The notes under the pieces are model-generated. The model was not told where the DNA came from, made no database searches, and saw only the letters and a program-made list of their open reading frames with translations. The position numbers and the translations under genes were made by a program. From Tissierellia bacterium (GTDB lineage Bacteria; Bacillota; Clostridia; Tissierellales; Sedimentibacteraceae), in assembly GCA_028709465.1 (NCBI GenBank), contig JAQVWY010000005.1, positions 1 through 64,000 on the forward strand: a stretch of DNA of 64,000 nucleotides, in the 5' to 3' direction. Positions 47,428-57,031 of this stretch are shown one piece after another. Positions within the stretch are counted from its first letter, which is position 1, and each line of letters starts with the position of its first letter.

Positions 47428-47654
47428 AGATAAATTAAAAAGGAAGTTTTATATAATATTAACTTCAATGCATTATTTATACATCAATATGGTAGTAGTT
47501 ATTTTAAATATCATTCTCATGAAGAAAAATATAGTAATTCCCTTTGTTATAGGAATCTTGGCAATAGGATTACTTTCAAGTCCTCTGCGGTGTAGCTGTT
47601 AAAGTTGTATTAGCATTAATTATTTTTTAACAATTAATTAAAATATTTAATTCT

Positions 47655-47694
47655 AAAAACAAAAAATTAGGGAAAACCCTAATTTCTTGTTTTT
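47655..47694. terminator. Bidirectional rho-independent terminator
   Basis: AAAAACAAAAAATTAGGG pairs with CCCTAATTTCTTGTTTTT around AAAA. It can end both the ATPase transcript and the uvrBA transcript. Confidence 0.85.
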
Positions 47695-47728
47695 AATTCT
47701 GCATTATTGTATTTCTGTATTATTTGCA

Positions 47729-50542
47729 TTATTTCTTAAGCATTTTCTTCAAATACTGTCCAGTGAAGGATTTTTTAACTTTTGCCACTTCTTCTGGTGT
47801 TCCTTTAGCAATTATTGTTCCTCCACCATCACCGCCTTCAGGACCTAAATCTATAATATAGTCCGCAGTCTTTATTACATCTAAATTATGCTCAATAATT
47901 ACAACTGAATTTCCTACTTCTACAAGTCTGTTTAACACTTCTATCAACATGTGTATATCTGCTATGTGCAAACCTGTTGTTGGCTCATCAAGAACATACA
48001 CAGTATTTCCAGTTCCTTTTTTACTTAATTCATAAGCTAGTTTAACACGCTGTGCTTCCCCCCCTGACAATTCCGTAGAAGGTTGACCTAATTTAATGTA
48101 TCCCAATCCAACATCCTGTAAAGTTTTAATTTTATTATATATTTTAGGGATGTTTTCAAAAAATTCTAATGCTTCATCTATTGTCATATTGAGAACATCT
48201 GAAATATTTTTTCCCTTATATTTTACTTCCAATGTTTCTCTGTTATATCTTTTACCTTTGCAAACATCACAAGGAACATAAACATCAGGAAGAAAATGCA
48301 TTTCTATTTTTAGAATACCATCTCCTCGACATGCTTCACATCTTCCGCCTTTTACGTTAAAACTAAATCTACCTTTTTGATAACCTCTTTCTTTAGCTTC
48401 AAGGGTCATAGCATAAACATCTCTGATATAATCAAAAACACCAGTATATGTTGCTGGATTCGACCTAGGAGTTCTTCCTATAGGTGATTGATCAATAGTA
48501 ATTATTTTATCAACATTTTCAACACCAAGCATCTCATCAAATTCACCAGGACGGTTAGAATTCCTAAATAACCTTTGATGTAAGCCTTTTGATAATATTT
48601 CATTTACTAGTGAACTTTTACCTGAACCTGAAACACCTGTTACACAGCACATAACTCCTAGTGGAATTTTAACATTAATATTCTTTAAATTATTTTCTCT
48701 TGCACCCTTAATTTCTATAAACTTTTCAGGAACTCTTCTCATTTCTGGAATTTCAATTTTTTTCTTACCACTTAAATATTGACCAGTAATTGAATTTTCA
48801 TTATTTTTAATATCATCATAGGTACCAAATGCTATAACTTCACCACCATGTATACCTGCTCCTGGGCCTATATCTAAAATATAATCTGCATTCTCCATCG
48901 TTTCTTCATCATGCTCAACAACGATTAAAGTATTACCTAAATTTGTTAGATTTCTTAGTGTTTTTATAAGCATGCTGTTGTCTCTTTGGTGAAGGCCTAT
49001 GCTGGGCTCATCTAATACATATAAAACTCCTACTAGACTTGAGCCAATTTGTGTTGCCAATCTTATACGTTGAGATTCCCCACCTGATAATGTGCTAGCG
49101 TTTCTTTCAAGAGTCAAATAGTTCAAGCCTACATCTGATAAAAATTGTAACCTTGAATTGATTTCTTTAATTATTTGACTACCTATTATCTTATTAATTG
49201 GACTTAATTCTAGTTCCTCAAAAAATTTCAAGCTTTTCACTACAGATAGTTGTGTTACTTCATATATGTTTTTATTCCCAACCTTTACAGCCAAACTTAC
49301 AGGGTTTAATCTTGCCCCATGACATTCAGGGCATGGGCTTTCATACATATAATCTTCTATCCATTCCCTCATTTCAGGAGATTTTGTTTCATTGTACCTC
49401 CTTTGAAGATTGTTTACAACACCTTCAAATTCTCTGGTATATTCTTTAGGTCCTTGAAATTTACTTGTAAATTCAACTGTAATCTCACGTCCATTTGTCC
49501 CATATAATATTTCATCAATAAATTCTTTCGGTGCTTCTGAAATAGGTTTTGATATATCAAATCCATGATAATGAGCTATTGACTTAAACATTTGATAATA
49601 ATAGCCATCTTCTTCTGCTCCATATGGAGCTATCGCTCTTTCTCCGATTGTTTTTGTAAAATCAGGAATTACTAAATCAACATCTATTTCTCTTTTAGAT
49701 CCTAATCCATTACATGTATTGCATGCGCCAATGGGGTTATTAAAGGAAAACATCCTTGGAGAAATTTCACCAAAACCAATTCCACAATCCGTACATGCAA
49801 ATTTCGTACTCATCAAAAGCTCTTCTTGTCCCATAACATCTATAAGAATCATGCCTCCAGAAAGTTCAAGAGCAGTCTCAACTGAATCAACAAGTCTTTT
49901 TTGAATTCCTTCTTTAACTATTAACCTATCAATTACAACTTCAATAGTATGTTTTTTATTTTTATCTAGATTTATTTCATCTTCTAATTCATACATTTCT
50001 TTGTCAATTCTTACTCTGACAAAACCTTCTTTTTTAATATTATCTAATAACCTTTTATGAGTACCCTTTGCTCCTCTAACCATTGGAGCTAATATTTGAA
50101 TTTTAGTTCTTTCTTCATATTCCAAAACCTTGTCAGTTATTTGATCAACAGTTTGAGTAGTGATTGGTTTACCACAATTAGGACAGTGTGGAATTCCCAC
50201 TCTAGCAAACAAAAGTCTGTAATAATCATAAATTTCTGTTACAGTTCCCACAGTTGAACGTGGATTTTTGTTTGTTGTTTTTTGATCTATTGATATAGCA
50301 GGGGATAAACCTTCTATAAATTCAACATCTGGCTTATCCATTTGCCCTAAAAACATTCTAGCATAAGAAGAAAGACTTTCTACATAACGTCTTTGACCTT
50401 CTGCATATATTGTATCAAAAGCAAGAGATGTTTTTCCAGAACCGCTTACTCCAGTGAAAACGATAAGCTTGTCTCTAGGAAGTTCAACATCTATGTTCTT
50501 TAGATTATTTGCCTTTGCTCCTTTTATAATTATTTTATCCAT
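47729..50542 (-). CDS. uvrA: Excinuclease ABC subunit A
   Basis: The 937-residue protein recognises DNA damage in nucleotide excision repair. It has two ABC modules, with Walker [18 protein letters not shown] and [15 protein letters not shown], signatures [13 protein letters not shown] and [13 protein letters not shown], and zinc-finger cysteine pairs ([26 protein letters not shown]). Length is normal. It begins 10 bases behind uvrB. Confidence 0.98.
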   Translation of the reverse strand: MDKIIIKGAKANNLKNIDVELPRDKLIVFTGVSGSGKTSLAFDTIYAEGQRRYVESLSSYARMFLGQMDKPDVEFIEGLSPAISIDQKTTNKNPRSTVGTVTEIYDYYRLLFARVGIPHCPNCGKPITTQTVDQITDKVLEYEERTKIQILAPMVRGAKGTHKRLLDNIKKEGFVRVRIDKEMYELEDEINLDKNKKHTIEVVIDRLIVKEGIQKRLVDSVETALELSGGMILIDVMGQEELLMSTKFACTDCGIGFGEISPRMFSFNNPIGACNTCNGLGSKREIDVDLVIPDFTKTIGERAIAPYGAEEDGYYYQMFKSIAHYHGFDISKPISEAPKEFIDEILYGTNGREITVEFTSKFQGPKEYTREFEGVVNNLQRRYNETKSPEMREWIEDYMYESPCPECHGARLNPVSLAVKVGNKNIYEVTQLSVVKSLKFFEELELSPINKIIGSQIIKEINSRLQFLSDVGLNYLTLERNASTLSGGESQRIRLATQIGSSLVGVLYVLDEPSIGLHQRDNSMLIKTLRNLTNLGNTLIVVEHDEETMENADYILDIGPGAGIHGGEVIAFGTYDDIKNNENSITGQYLSGKKKIEIPEMRRVPEKFIEIKGARENNLKNINVKIPLGVMCCVTGVSGSGKSSLVNEILSKGLHQRLFRNSNRPGEFDEMLGVENVDKIITIDQSPIGRTPRSNPATYTGVFDYIRDVYAMTLEAKERGYQKGRFSFNVKGGRCEACRGDGILKIEMHFLPDVYVPCDVCKGKRYNRETLEVKYKGKNISDVLNMTIDEALEFFENIPKIYNKIKTLQDVGLGYIKLGQPSTELSGGEAQRVKLAYELSKKGTGNTVYVLDEPTTGLHIADIHMLIEVLNRLVEVGNSVVIIEHNLDVIKTADYIIDLGPEGGDGGGTIIAKGTPEEVAKVKKSFTGQYLKKMLKK

Positions 50543-50552
50543 TGTTATCCTT

Positions 50553-52526
50553 TCATATTGTTGTCTTTAATTCTTTAATTTCATCTCTTATTTTAGCTGC
50601 TTTTTCAAATTCTAGATTTTCTGCAGCAATTCTCATTTCTTGTTCAAGCTCAATGATATAAGCAGACATATCCTTAATTTTTTTCTTTTTATTTTTATTT
50701 GTTGAATAATCCCCTTCATCTTCAGCTGCTGTGGTAGCTTCAATAACATTACGTACTCCTTTGATTATAGATTTTGGAGTAATGTTATATTCTCTATTAT
50801 ATTTATCTTGTATTTCTCTTCTTCTATTTGTTTCATCAATTGCTCTTTGCATAGAACCAGTAATTTTATCGGCATACATTATTACCTTTCCGTCTACATT
50901 TCTTGCTGCCCTTCCTATTGTTTGAATCAAAGATGTATCAGAACGCAAGAAGCCCTCTTTATCTGCATCTAATATTGCAATCAAAGATACTTCTGGTAAA
51001 TCCAAACCTTCTCTTAACAAGTTAATGCCAACTAATACATCAAATTCTCCAATTCTTAAATCTCTAATTATTTCCATTCTTTCCAAAGTATCAATATCTG
51101 AATGAAGGTATTTTACTTTTATACCCGTATTTTTAAAGAATTGTGTTAAATCCTCCGACATTTTTTTAGTTAGTGTGGTAATGAGAACTCTCTGATTTCT
51201 AGCTGCAACTTCTCTTATCTCTTGCATAAGATCATCAATTTGATTTTCTACTGGTCTTACATCTATTGGAGGGTCTAAAAGTCCTGTAGGTCTAATAATC
51301 TGCTCTGCTACATTTTGGCTGTTTTCCTTTTCATAAGGTCCAGGAGTTGCACTAACAAAGACAACTTGATTAATAATCTCTTCAAATTCGTTAAATATTA
51401 ACGGTCTGTTATCAAGAGCTGAAGGTAATCTAAAACCATAATTTACTAATGTTGTCTTCCTTGCTCTATCTCCATTGTACATGCCCCTTACTTGGGGAAT
51501 TGTAACATGAGATTCATCAATTATCATGAGAAAATCCTTTGGAAAATAATCTAACAATGTAAATGGTCTTGAACCTGGTTTAAGATTGTTTATATGTCTT
51601 GAATAATTTTCTATACCGCTGCAATATCCCATTTCCTGCATCATTTCAATATCATAATTTGTTCTTTGTTCTATCCTTTGAGCTTCTAATAATTTATTTT
51701 CTGATTCAAAATACTTTATTCTTTCAGCTAATTCAACTTTTATATCTTCTACAGCTCTTTTTACATTTTCCTCTGTAGTTGCATAATGGGAAGCAGGAAA
51801 TATAGATACATGACTTCTTCTGCCTATTATTTCACCTGTGACAGTGTTTATTTCAGTTATTCTATCTATTTCGTCTCCGAAAAATTCTACTCTTATAGCC
51901 TTATCAGATGAAGACACTGGAAATATCTCTAATGTATCTCCCCTCACCCTAAATGTACCACGAGTAAAGCTTATATCATTTCTTTTATATTGTATTTCTA
52001 TTAATTTTCGTATTATTTCATCTCTATCTTTAATCATTCCTGGGCGCATTGATATGACTAGATTTTCGTAATCCATAGGACTTCCTAATCCATAGATACA
52101 AGATACACTTGCAACAATGATAACATCTTTTCTTTCAAATAAAGATGCTGTTGCTGAATAACGCAACTTATCTATTTCATCATTTATTGCAGCATCCTTT
52201 TCTATAAATGTATCACTGCTTGGTACATATGCTTCAGGTTGATAGTAATCATAATAACTTACAAAGTATTCTACTGCATTATCAGGAAAAAATTCTTTAA
52301 ATTCCGAACATAGCTGTGCTGCCAGTGTTTTGTTATGAGCTAACACTAATGTAGGTTTTTGAATCTTCTCTATAATATTTGCCATAGTAAAAGTTTTTCC
52401 TGAACCTGTAACTCCAAGTAATGTCTGATATTTTAAATTATTATTAATACCTTTAACTAACTTTTCAATTGCCTCTGGTTGATCTCCAGTAGGTTTAAAG
52501 TCTGATTTTATTTTAAATTCACCCAT
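50553..52526 (-). CDS. uvrB: Excinuclease ABC subunit B
   Basis: The 657-residue helicase-like protein has Walker [16 protein letters not shown], the beta-hairpin region [20 protein letters not shown], helicase motifs ([18 protein letters not shown]) and a C-terminal UVR domain ([20 protein letters not shown]) that binds UvrC. I start at the second ATG of the track ORF because GAGGTGA lies 9 bases before it. It forms an operon with uvrA; uvrC is not here. Confidence 0.97.
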   Translation of the reverse strand: MGEFKIKSDFKPTGDQPEAIEKLVKGINNNLKYQTLLGVTGSGKTFTMANIIEKIQKPTLVLAHNKTLAAQLCSEFKEFFPDNAVEYFVSYYDYYQPEAYVPSSDTFIEKDAAINDEIDKLRYSATASLFERKDVIIVASVSCIYGLGSPMDYENLVISMRPGMIKDRDEIIRKLIEIQYKRNDISFTRGTFRVRGDTLEIFPVSSSDKAIRVEFFGDEIDRITEINTVTGEIIGRRSHVSIFPASHYATTEENVKRAVEDIKVELAERIKYFESENKLLEAQRIEQRTNYDIEMMQEMGYCSGIENYSRHINNLKPGSRPFTLLDYFPKDFLMIIDESHVTIPQVRGMYNGDRARKTTLVNYGFRLPSALDNRPLIFNEFEEIINQVVFVSATPGPYEKENSQNVAEQIIRPTGLLDPPIDVRPVENQIDDLMQEIREVAARNQRVLITTLTKKMSEDLTQFFKNTGIKVKYLHSDIDTLERMEIIRDLRIGEFDVLVGINLLREGLDLPEVSLIAILDADKEGFLRSDTSLIQTIGRAARNVDGKVIMYADKITGSMQRAIDETNRRREIQDKYNREYNITPKSIIKGVRNVIEATTAAEDEGDYSTNKNKKKKIKDMSAYIIELEQEMRIAAENLEFEKAAKIRDEIKELKTTI

Positions 52527-52593
52527 AATCATTCACCTCACAACTCTAAACGTATGTTCGTTAACATTATATATCTAATGTATATTTTAGTCA

Positions 52594-52617
52594 ACAAAAA
52601 AACTGTCTTTAGACAGC
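52594..52617 (-). terminator. Terminator of the rph-rdgB-yfcE operon
   Basis: Read leftward, CTGTCTAAAGACAG forms a compact hairpin followed by TTTTTTTG. The yfcE stop codon is inside it. Confidence 0.8.
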
Positions 52618-53088
52618 TTCTATTCTACTTGTAACTTTATTCCCTGAAATTTCAATAACTCCATAACTTGCACTTCCATTTTTGGGAAGTATGGTGCTTC
52701 CAGGATTAAAGTAGAGTATATTATTATCCATTTCATCATGAGATAAATGTGTATGACCATATAATACTATATCAGCATCCTTCTCTTGTGCTATTTCCTT
52801 CAAATCATCTAATCCATCCTTTACATGCTGAAGATGTCCATGAGTAACTAATATATTCTTATTTTCTATATCTAATAGAATAATATCTTCTCCATGACTA
52901 ACTCCATAATCACAATTTCCAACAACCCTGTAATAATTCTTAATTCCCAATAATTTAGCTAATTTAGGAACATCGTTGTATTTATCTCCACAATGAATTA
53001 GTAAATCTACATTTTTTTCGTTTCTTAAAGAAGCAATTATAGATTCAAATATAGCTCCATGGGTATCACTTACAACCAATATTTTCAC
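52609..53088 (-). CDS. YfcE/YsnB-type metallophosphoesterase
   Basis: The 159-residue phosphodiesterase has the metal-binding motifs [29 protein letters not shown] and LYGHTHLS. It is a manganese-type calcineurin-like enzyme; the natural substrate is unknown. The start is a GTG behind CTGGAGGAAG, inside the end of rdgB (23-base overlap). It is the last gene of rph-rdgB-yfcE, a common Firmicute order. Confidence 0.93.
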   Translation of the reverse strand: MKILVVSDTHGAIFESIIASLRNEKNVDLLIHCGDKYNDVPKLAKLLGIKNYYRVVGNCDYGVSHGEDIILLDIENKNILVTHGHLQHVKDGLDDLKEIAQEKDADIVLYGHTHLSHDEMDNNILYFNPGSTILPKNGSASYGVIEISGNKVTSRIEAV

Positions 53089-53683
53089 TTAATACTTCCT
53101 CCAGCTTTTCCCTTAAATTTAACAAGGCATTAGCTCTATGACTAATTTTGTTCTTTTCATTATCAGACATTTCAGAAAATGTTTTACCTATTCCATCAAC
53201 AATAAAAAGAGGATCATATCCAAATCCATTTTTACCCCTTGGCTCAAAAGCTATTTTACCATTACATGTACCTTCTGCAATTAATGTTTCTCCATTTTCC
53301 AATACAACAGAAATAACAGTTTTAAAATATGCAGTTCTTTTTTCCATAGAAATATTATGAAGATTTCTTAGAAGCAATTTATTATTATCTTCATAGGAAC
53401 AATTTTCTCCTGCATATCTTGCAGAATAAACACCTGGTTCCCCATCCAATGCATCTACAAATAATCCTGTATCATCTGCAATAATTATTCCATCAACTAA
53501 TTTTCTTAATTCTTTAGCTTTTTTCATAGAATTTTCTTCCAGGGTTTTTCCATCTTCAACCACGTCAAATTCTTTTAACCCTATATCATTTTTTGAAATC
53601 ACTTCTATAGGTAATTTTTTTAATATATCTTTAATTTCTTTTATTTTATGTTCATTTCCGCTAGATAAAATAATTTTTCTCAT
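53066..53683 (-). CDS. rdgB: XTP/dITP diphosphatase (RdgB/HAM1)
   Basis: The 205-residue house-cleaning enzyme hydrolyses non-canonical purine triphosphates such as dITP and XTP. It has the N-terminal [13 protein letters not shown], the catalytic [13 protein letters not shown] and [12 protein letters not shown], and a SHRANAL C-terminal motif. It overlaps rph by 4 bases. Confidence 0.95.
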   Translation of the reverse strand: MRKIILSSGNEHKIKEIKDILKKLPIEVISKNDIGLKEFDVVEDGKTLEENSMKKAKELRKLVDGIIIADDTGLFVDALDGEPGVYSARYAGENCSYEDNNKLLLRNLHNISMEKRTAYFKTVISVVLENGETLIAEGTCNGKIAFEPRGKNGFGYDPLFIVDGIGKTFSEMSDNEKNKISHRANALLNLREKLEEVLSENIGCK

Positions 53684-54423
53684 TTAACAATTTCCTCACT
53701 TAATTCCTCGCCTAAGGTTTTTCTTTGAATTTCATACAATTCATTACAGCCCTTTGTAGCAAGTTTAATTAATTTTAACAATTCATCATATTTAAAAGGT
53801 GATTCTTCACCAGTTCCTTGCACTTCAATAAATTCATTCTTATCTGTCATAACAATATTCATATCTACAATTGCAGCGCTATCTTCTTCATAACACAAAT
53901 CCAACATTATTTCATCTTTAACTATACCAACGCTCACAGCTGAAACAAATGATTTAATAGGTAACTTATCAATTAACTTTTTATTTTTAATAAAATTAAA
54001 TGCGTCTGCCATTGCAACAAATGCACCTGTTATAGACGCTGTTCTCGTTCCTCCATCAGCTTGTATAACATCGCAATCTATTGTTAATGTCCTTTCGCCA
54101 AAACCATTTAAGTCAACCACTGATCTTAAACTACGACCTATTAACCTCTGAATTTCTTGGGTTCTTCCATCCATTTTTAATTTATTAATATCTCTAGCCT
54201 TACGTACATTAGTAGAACCTGGCAGCATAGAGTATTCTGCAGTAACCCACCCTTTGCCAGTACCTTTTAAAAATGGCGGAACCCTATCTTCTAAAATAGC
54301 TGTACAAATTACCTTTGTATTACCTACTTCTACTAAAACAGATCCATCAGGATGCATTAAATAATCTCTCGTTATTTTAACTTGTCTTAATTCATCAAAC
54401 AATCTATTGTCTATTCTATTCAT
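53680..54423 (-). CDS. rph: Ribonuclease PH
   Basis: The 247-residue phosphorolytic exoribonuclease trims the 3' ends of tRNA precursors. It shows [44 protein letters not shown] and [17 protein letters not shown] start it at the ATG at 54423 (AGGAGT upstream), which gives the family's MNRIDNR-like beginning; the track start adds 34 unrelated residues. Confidence 0.96.
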   Translation of the reverse strand: MNRIDNRLFDELRQVKITRDYLMHPDGSVLVEVGNTKVICTAILEDRVPPFLKGTGKGWVTAEYSMLPGSTNVRKARDINKLKMDGRTQEIQRLIGRSLRSVVDLNGFGERTLTIDCDVIQADGGTRTASITGAFVAMADAFNFIKNKKLIDKLPIKSFVSAVSVGIVKDEIMLDLCYEEDSAAIVDMNIVMTDKNEFIEVQGTGEESPFKYDELLKLIKLATKGCNELYEIQRKTLGEELSEEIVK

Positions 54424-54505
54424 TTTTACTCCTAACCTTTTAATATAAATATTATTATACCCCTTATCTCTTAATTTTAACACAATATAATAAAAATTCG
54501 CAAAT

Positions 54506-54534
54506 AAAAATGAGATGCATCTCATCTCATTTTT
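54506..54534. terminator. Bidirectional terminator behind the N-carbamoylsarcosine operon
   Basis: AAAAATGAGATG (54506-54517) pairs with CATCTCATTTTT (54523-54534). It lies just beyond the last permease-like gene and before rph. Confidence 0.8.
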
Positions 54535-54589
54535 ATTTTACTACTTAATTAATTGAATTTAAAGTTTATAACATTAATATTTTTAATAA

Positions 54590-55267
54590 TCATTGTTGTT
54601 TTTGCATTTCTTTCTTACTAGAAAAAATAGCAAAGCCTATAGAGCTAAACGAACACATAGGAACAATTAACCAAGTAGGAAGCATTCCTAGAACTAATAC
54701 TATAAAACCTGATACTATAATTGCAAACATTCCATATTTCGGATATTTAACGGCAAATAAAGAAAATAGTGCTCCAAATATTGCTGGCAACACGTAATCA
54801 AAAGATTTTATAATAGATGGTGGAAAATATGAGATTAATTTATTTCCAGCAATAGCAGCAATAGTTAATATTATCATATTCATTATTGTTGAACCTACCA
54901 TTCCTAATGTACCCACTAATTCAGCCTCATGTGAACCTGGCTTTGTATCTAAAACATCCTGAGTTACAACAGCACATGGAACTTTCATGTTGGCTATATT
55001 ACCAGATAAAAAGGCCATATAGGTGCCTGATACTCCCAGTATCGGGAAATATGATAGAGGAGTCATAAAATATTCCACACCATAGATGGAAGCAATCATA
55101 AACCATCCTTTAAGTATTACTTGAACTGATGGGATTGCTCCATACTTAACCCAAAGATAGATTGCTGGAATAAAACATAATGGAATTGCACCTAATAGTG
55201 TCCATCTTCCTGCCTTAACAATTTTTTTGGTAAATAATTCTTCATAAGAATAACTATTCTCTGTCAT
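54590..55267 (-). CDS. Membrane protein, partner of the DUF5058-like protein; candidate permease subunit
   Basis: The 225-residue protein has about six membrane segments (e.g. LLGAIPLCFIPAIYLWV, FMIASIYGVEYFMTPLSYF, FAIIVSGFIVLVLGMLP) and a soluble-looking loop with VPCAVVTQDVLDTKPGSHE. I do not recognise a named family with certainty. It starts 13 bases behind the DUF5058-like gene, so the two are probably translated together and may form one complex. Being last in the operon of the N-carbamoylsarcosine amidase, it is a candidate uptake component for that compound, N-methylhydantoin or creatinine; this is inference. Confidence 0.55.
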   Translation of the reverse strand: MTENSYSYEELFTKKIVKAGRWTLLGAIPLCFIPAIYLWVKYGAIPSVQVILKGWFMIASIYGVEYFMTPLSYFPILGVSGTYMAFLSGNIANMKVPCAVVTQDVLDTKPGSHEAELVGTLGMVGSTIMNMIILTIAAIAGNKLISYFPPSIIKSFDYVLPAIFGALFSLFAVKYPKYGMFAIIVSGFIVLVLGMLPTWLIVPMCSFSSIGFAIFSSKKEMQKQQ

Positions 55268-55280
55268 AATTAAATCCCCC

Positions 55281-55979
55281 TTAATTTGATACTAGAACAG
55301 CAACGAACATTCCTGCTACCATAGATATTCCAAGATTATACTCTTTTAGTTTTGGCATTTTGTTCGATAATTTAGTAAGAAAAATCATAACTACTGCAGC
55401 TACCAATGCTGCAATAAATTTGTCCATACCAGACTTTGAATTGCTTATTACCAGATATGAAGATGTACCTAATACGGCCGCTCCACATATTTTTCCCATC
55501 ATATCTGCATTTCCACCTGCTATTTTATCCTGTAAATTGCTCATTTTATGTGTGAACAAACCACAAAATAACAACCAACCACAACCATTTAAAGCCATTG
55601 TCCATACTGAAGATGCAAAAGCAGTCGCATCATATTGTGCAGATCCAAATTCAATTTCCATTGCTTTAGCACCAATAGTAGATGCTGTTAATTCAGTAGG
55701 AGCAGCTCCAATCATAGACAATCTCATCCAAGTTATTGGAGCTCCAATAACGGCCATCATACCTAACATAACTACAAATACAGACAATGCAGGACCGATA
55801 GATGAAACAGCTCCCGTCTTAATCGCCTTAAAGCACTGTTCCTTTGTAAGCGAGGTTGCTTTAGTAGCTTGAAATGCATATTTAGAAAATATATAAGCTT
55901 GAATACCCACCACTGAAATAACTGGTAGTGCTGTCATCCAAAGTATAGGATCGTTTGCAATATCTAAATATTCTTTCAT
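55281..55979 (-). CDS. DUF5058-like membrane protein; candidate permease subunit
   Basis: The 232-residue protein has about six membrane segments and the look of the DUF5058 family: YLDIANDPILWMTALPVISV at the start, then FKAIKTGAVSSIGPALSVF, PITWMRLSMIGAAPTELTA and ASSVWTMALNGCGWLLF. The family is uncharacterised and is often encoded with amidohydrolases. I start it at the ATG at 55979, directly behind GGAGG. It lies about 100 bases downstream of the amidase gene, past an intervening hairpin. Confidence 0.6.
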   Translation of the reverse strand: MKEYLDIANDPILWMTALPVISVVGIQAYIFSKYAFQATKATSLTKEQCFKAIKTGAVSSIGPALSVFVVMLGMMAVIGAPITWMRLSMIGAAPTELTASTIGAKAMEIEFGSAQYDATAFASSVWTMALNGCGWLLFCGLFTHKMSNLQDKIAGGNADMMGKICGAAVLGTSSYLVISNSKSGMDKFIAALVAAVVMIFLTKLSNKMPKLKEYNLGISMVAGMFVAVLVSN

Positions 55980-56006
55980 AATTTCCTCCATTCATAATAA
56001 GATTGG

Positions 56007-56050
56007 TAAAAAAAAGGCATCCTCAATAATTTATATAAAAAGATGCCCCT
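56007..56050 (-). terminator. Hairpin with T-run between amidase and permease genes
   Basis: Read leftward, GGCATC (56042-56047) pairs with GATGCC (56016-56021) across a loop of about 20 bases and is followed by eight T. It may be a partial terminator that lowers permease expression relative to the amidase. Confidence 0.55.
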
Positions 56051-56079
56051 CTCCTTGTAAAACTAATCAATCATATATA

Positions 56080-56793
56080 TTATCTTTTATATACGCTACT
56101 ATCAATTCCTTCTAAATATTTAACTACATTTTCCAATGGTTCAACATCAGCAAATTTTGCATCCATATCAAACAAGTTCCATTCAATAACTCCAGGTACC
56201 CTATCGCCTATTGTTCCTATTGGCACTATAGTTTTAAATCCATGTCCGGTTGAATCCATTACAGTATGTCTAACACATGCACAAGCAGTAGCTCCCATTA
56301 CTATTACAGTATCTACCCCTAATTTATAAAGTGTTTGAGCCAAATGTGTTCCAAAGAAGTTACTAGCGTATTTTTTATGAATAACTGGTTCTTCAGGTTG
56401 TGGATTTAATTTAGGATCGATATCCATCCATTCAGAGTTGATATCTAATGTATGCATAGGAATCTTTTCATCCCATCTAGGTAAATCCCATTGTTCTTTT
56501 CCTACGTAGCCAGTTGTTGTATGGAATATAGGAACTCCTGATTTTCTAGCTGCTTCCAATACTTTAAGTGCATTAGCGCAAATTTCGTTATTATTTTCAC
56601 AAGTAAACGGATGCCCGTCTGACATCCAAGCTTTAGCCATATCTACTGTTGTAATAGCTGGAGCCTTGCCATAGCCCATTCTTCTTTGGAATCCTCTTTC
56701 CTTGTAGATCTTGCTTGCTTCTGCAAAAGCTTCCTGCAATAATTTTTGATCAAATTGATATTTTCCACCTTTGTCCTTAAAAAGTTCTGACAT
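56080..56793 (-). CDS. N-carbamoylsarcosine amidase
   Basis: The 237-residue enzyme belongs to the isochorismatase-like cysteine hydrolases and closely resembles N-carbamoylsarcosine amidohydrolase of the creatinine pathway: N-carbamoylsarcosine to sarcosine, CO2 and ammonia. The catalytic triad is visible as Asp in TTVDMAKAW, Lys in VIHKKYASNFFGT and Cys in GATACACVRHTVMDS. The family-specific GDRVPGVIEWNLFDMDAKFA and FADVEPLENVVKYLEG match the Arthrobacter enzyme as I remember it. AGGAGG precedes the ATG. A -24/-12 promoter lies 45 bases upstream. The sarcosine reductase genes nearby give it a clear metabolic partner. Confidence 0.88.
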   Translation of the reverse strand: MSELFKDKGGKYQFDQKLLQEAFAEASKIYKERGFQRRMGYGKAPAITTVDMAKAWMSDGHPFTCENNNEICANALKVLEAARKSGVPIFHTTTGYVGKEQWDLPRWDEKIPMHTLDINSEWMDIDPKLNPQPEEPVIHKKYASNFFGTHLAQTLYKLGVDTVIVMGATACACVRHTVMDSTGHGFKTIVPIGTIGDRVPGVIEWNLFDMDAKFADVEPLENVVKYLEGIDSSVYKR

Positions 56794-56837
56794 CGTTGAA
56801 TCCTCCTAATTATTTTTATTGTTGTACCATTATATAT

Positions 56838-56853
56838 AGCAACAACCATGCCA
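56838..56853 (-). promoter_or_regulatory. Sigma-54 promoter of the amidase-permease operon
   Basis: Read leftward the sequence is TGGCATGGTTGTTGCT, which matches TGGCAYG-N4-TTGCW with GG and GC exactly 10 bases apart. It lies 45 bases before the amidase start. Confidence 0.85.
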
Positions 56854-56908
56854 ACTTGAAAAATGTGTAAATTAGGCATTTTTTAATTGTTAATCTATAA
56901 ATTAACTA

Positions 56909-57010
56909 TCGCAATTTTGCAACTGGGTCGTATATTTATCTGTGTATCACTGTACTTCACTGCGTTCTGCAGCTTTGCAATCGTTTTTATAACAGTCGCA
57001 AAATTGCAAC
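56909..57010 (-). promoter_or_regulatory. Upstream activator sites for the amidase operon
   Basis: Two related palindromes lie upstream of the -24 element: TCGCAATTTTGCAAC (56909-56923) and GTCGCAAAATTGCAAC (56995-57010). Both fit a GTYGCAAAATTGCRAC core, in opposite orientations. A weaker half site, CTTTGCAATCG, lies at 56973-56983. The distance of about 60-150 bases from the promoter is typical of sigma-54 activator sites. Confidence 0.7.
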
Positions 57011-57031
57011 GGTACCAAAACATAACCAAGA

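Noticed and set aside
47387-47640. Small hydrophobic ORF (MKKNIVIPFVIGILAIGLL) that seems to continue in another frame as GVAVKVVLALIIF
   Set aside because: It could be a frameshifted small membrane protein, but there is no ribosome site near the ATG at 47519 and no recognisable family, so it is not listed as a gene.
49198-49507. Plus-strand ORFs across uvrA and other long genes
   Set aside because: They are shadows in other frames of strongly conserved genes, without ribosome sites or family features.
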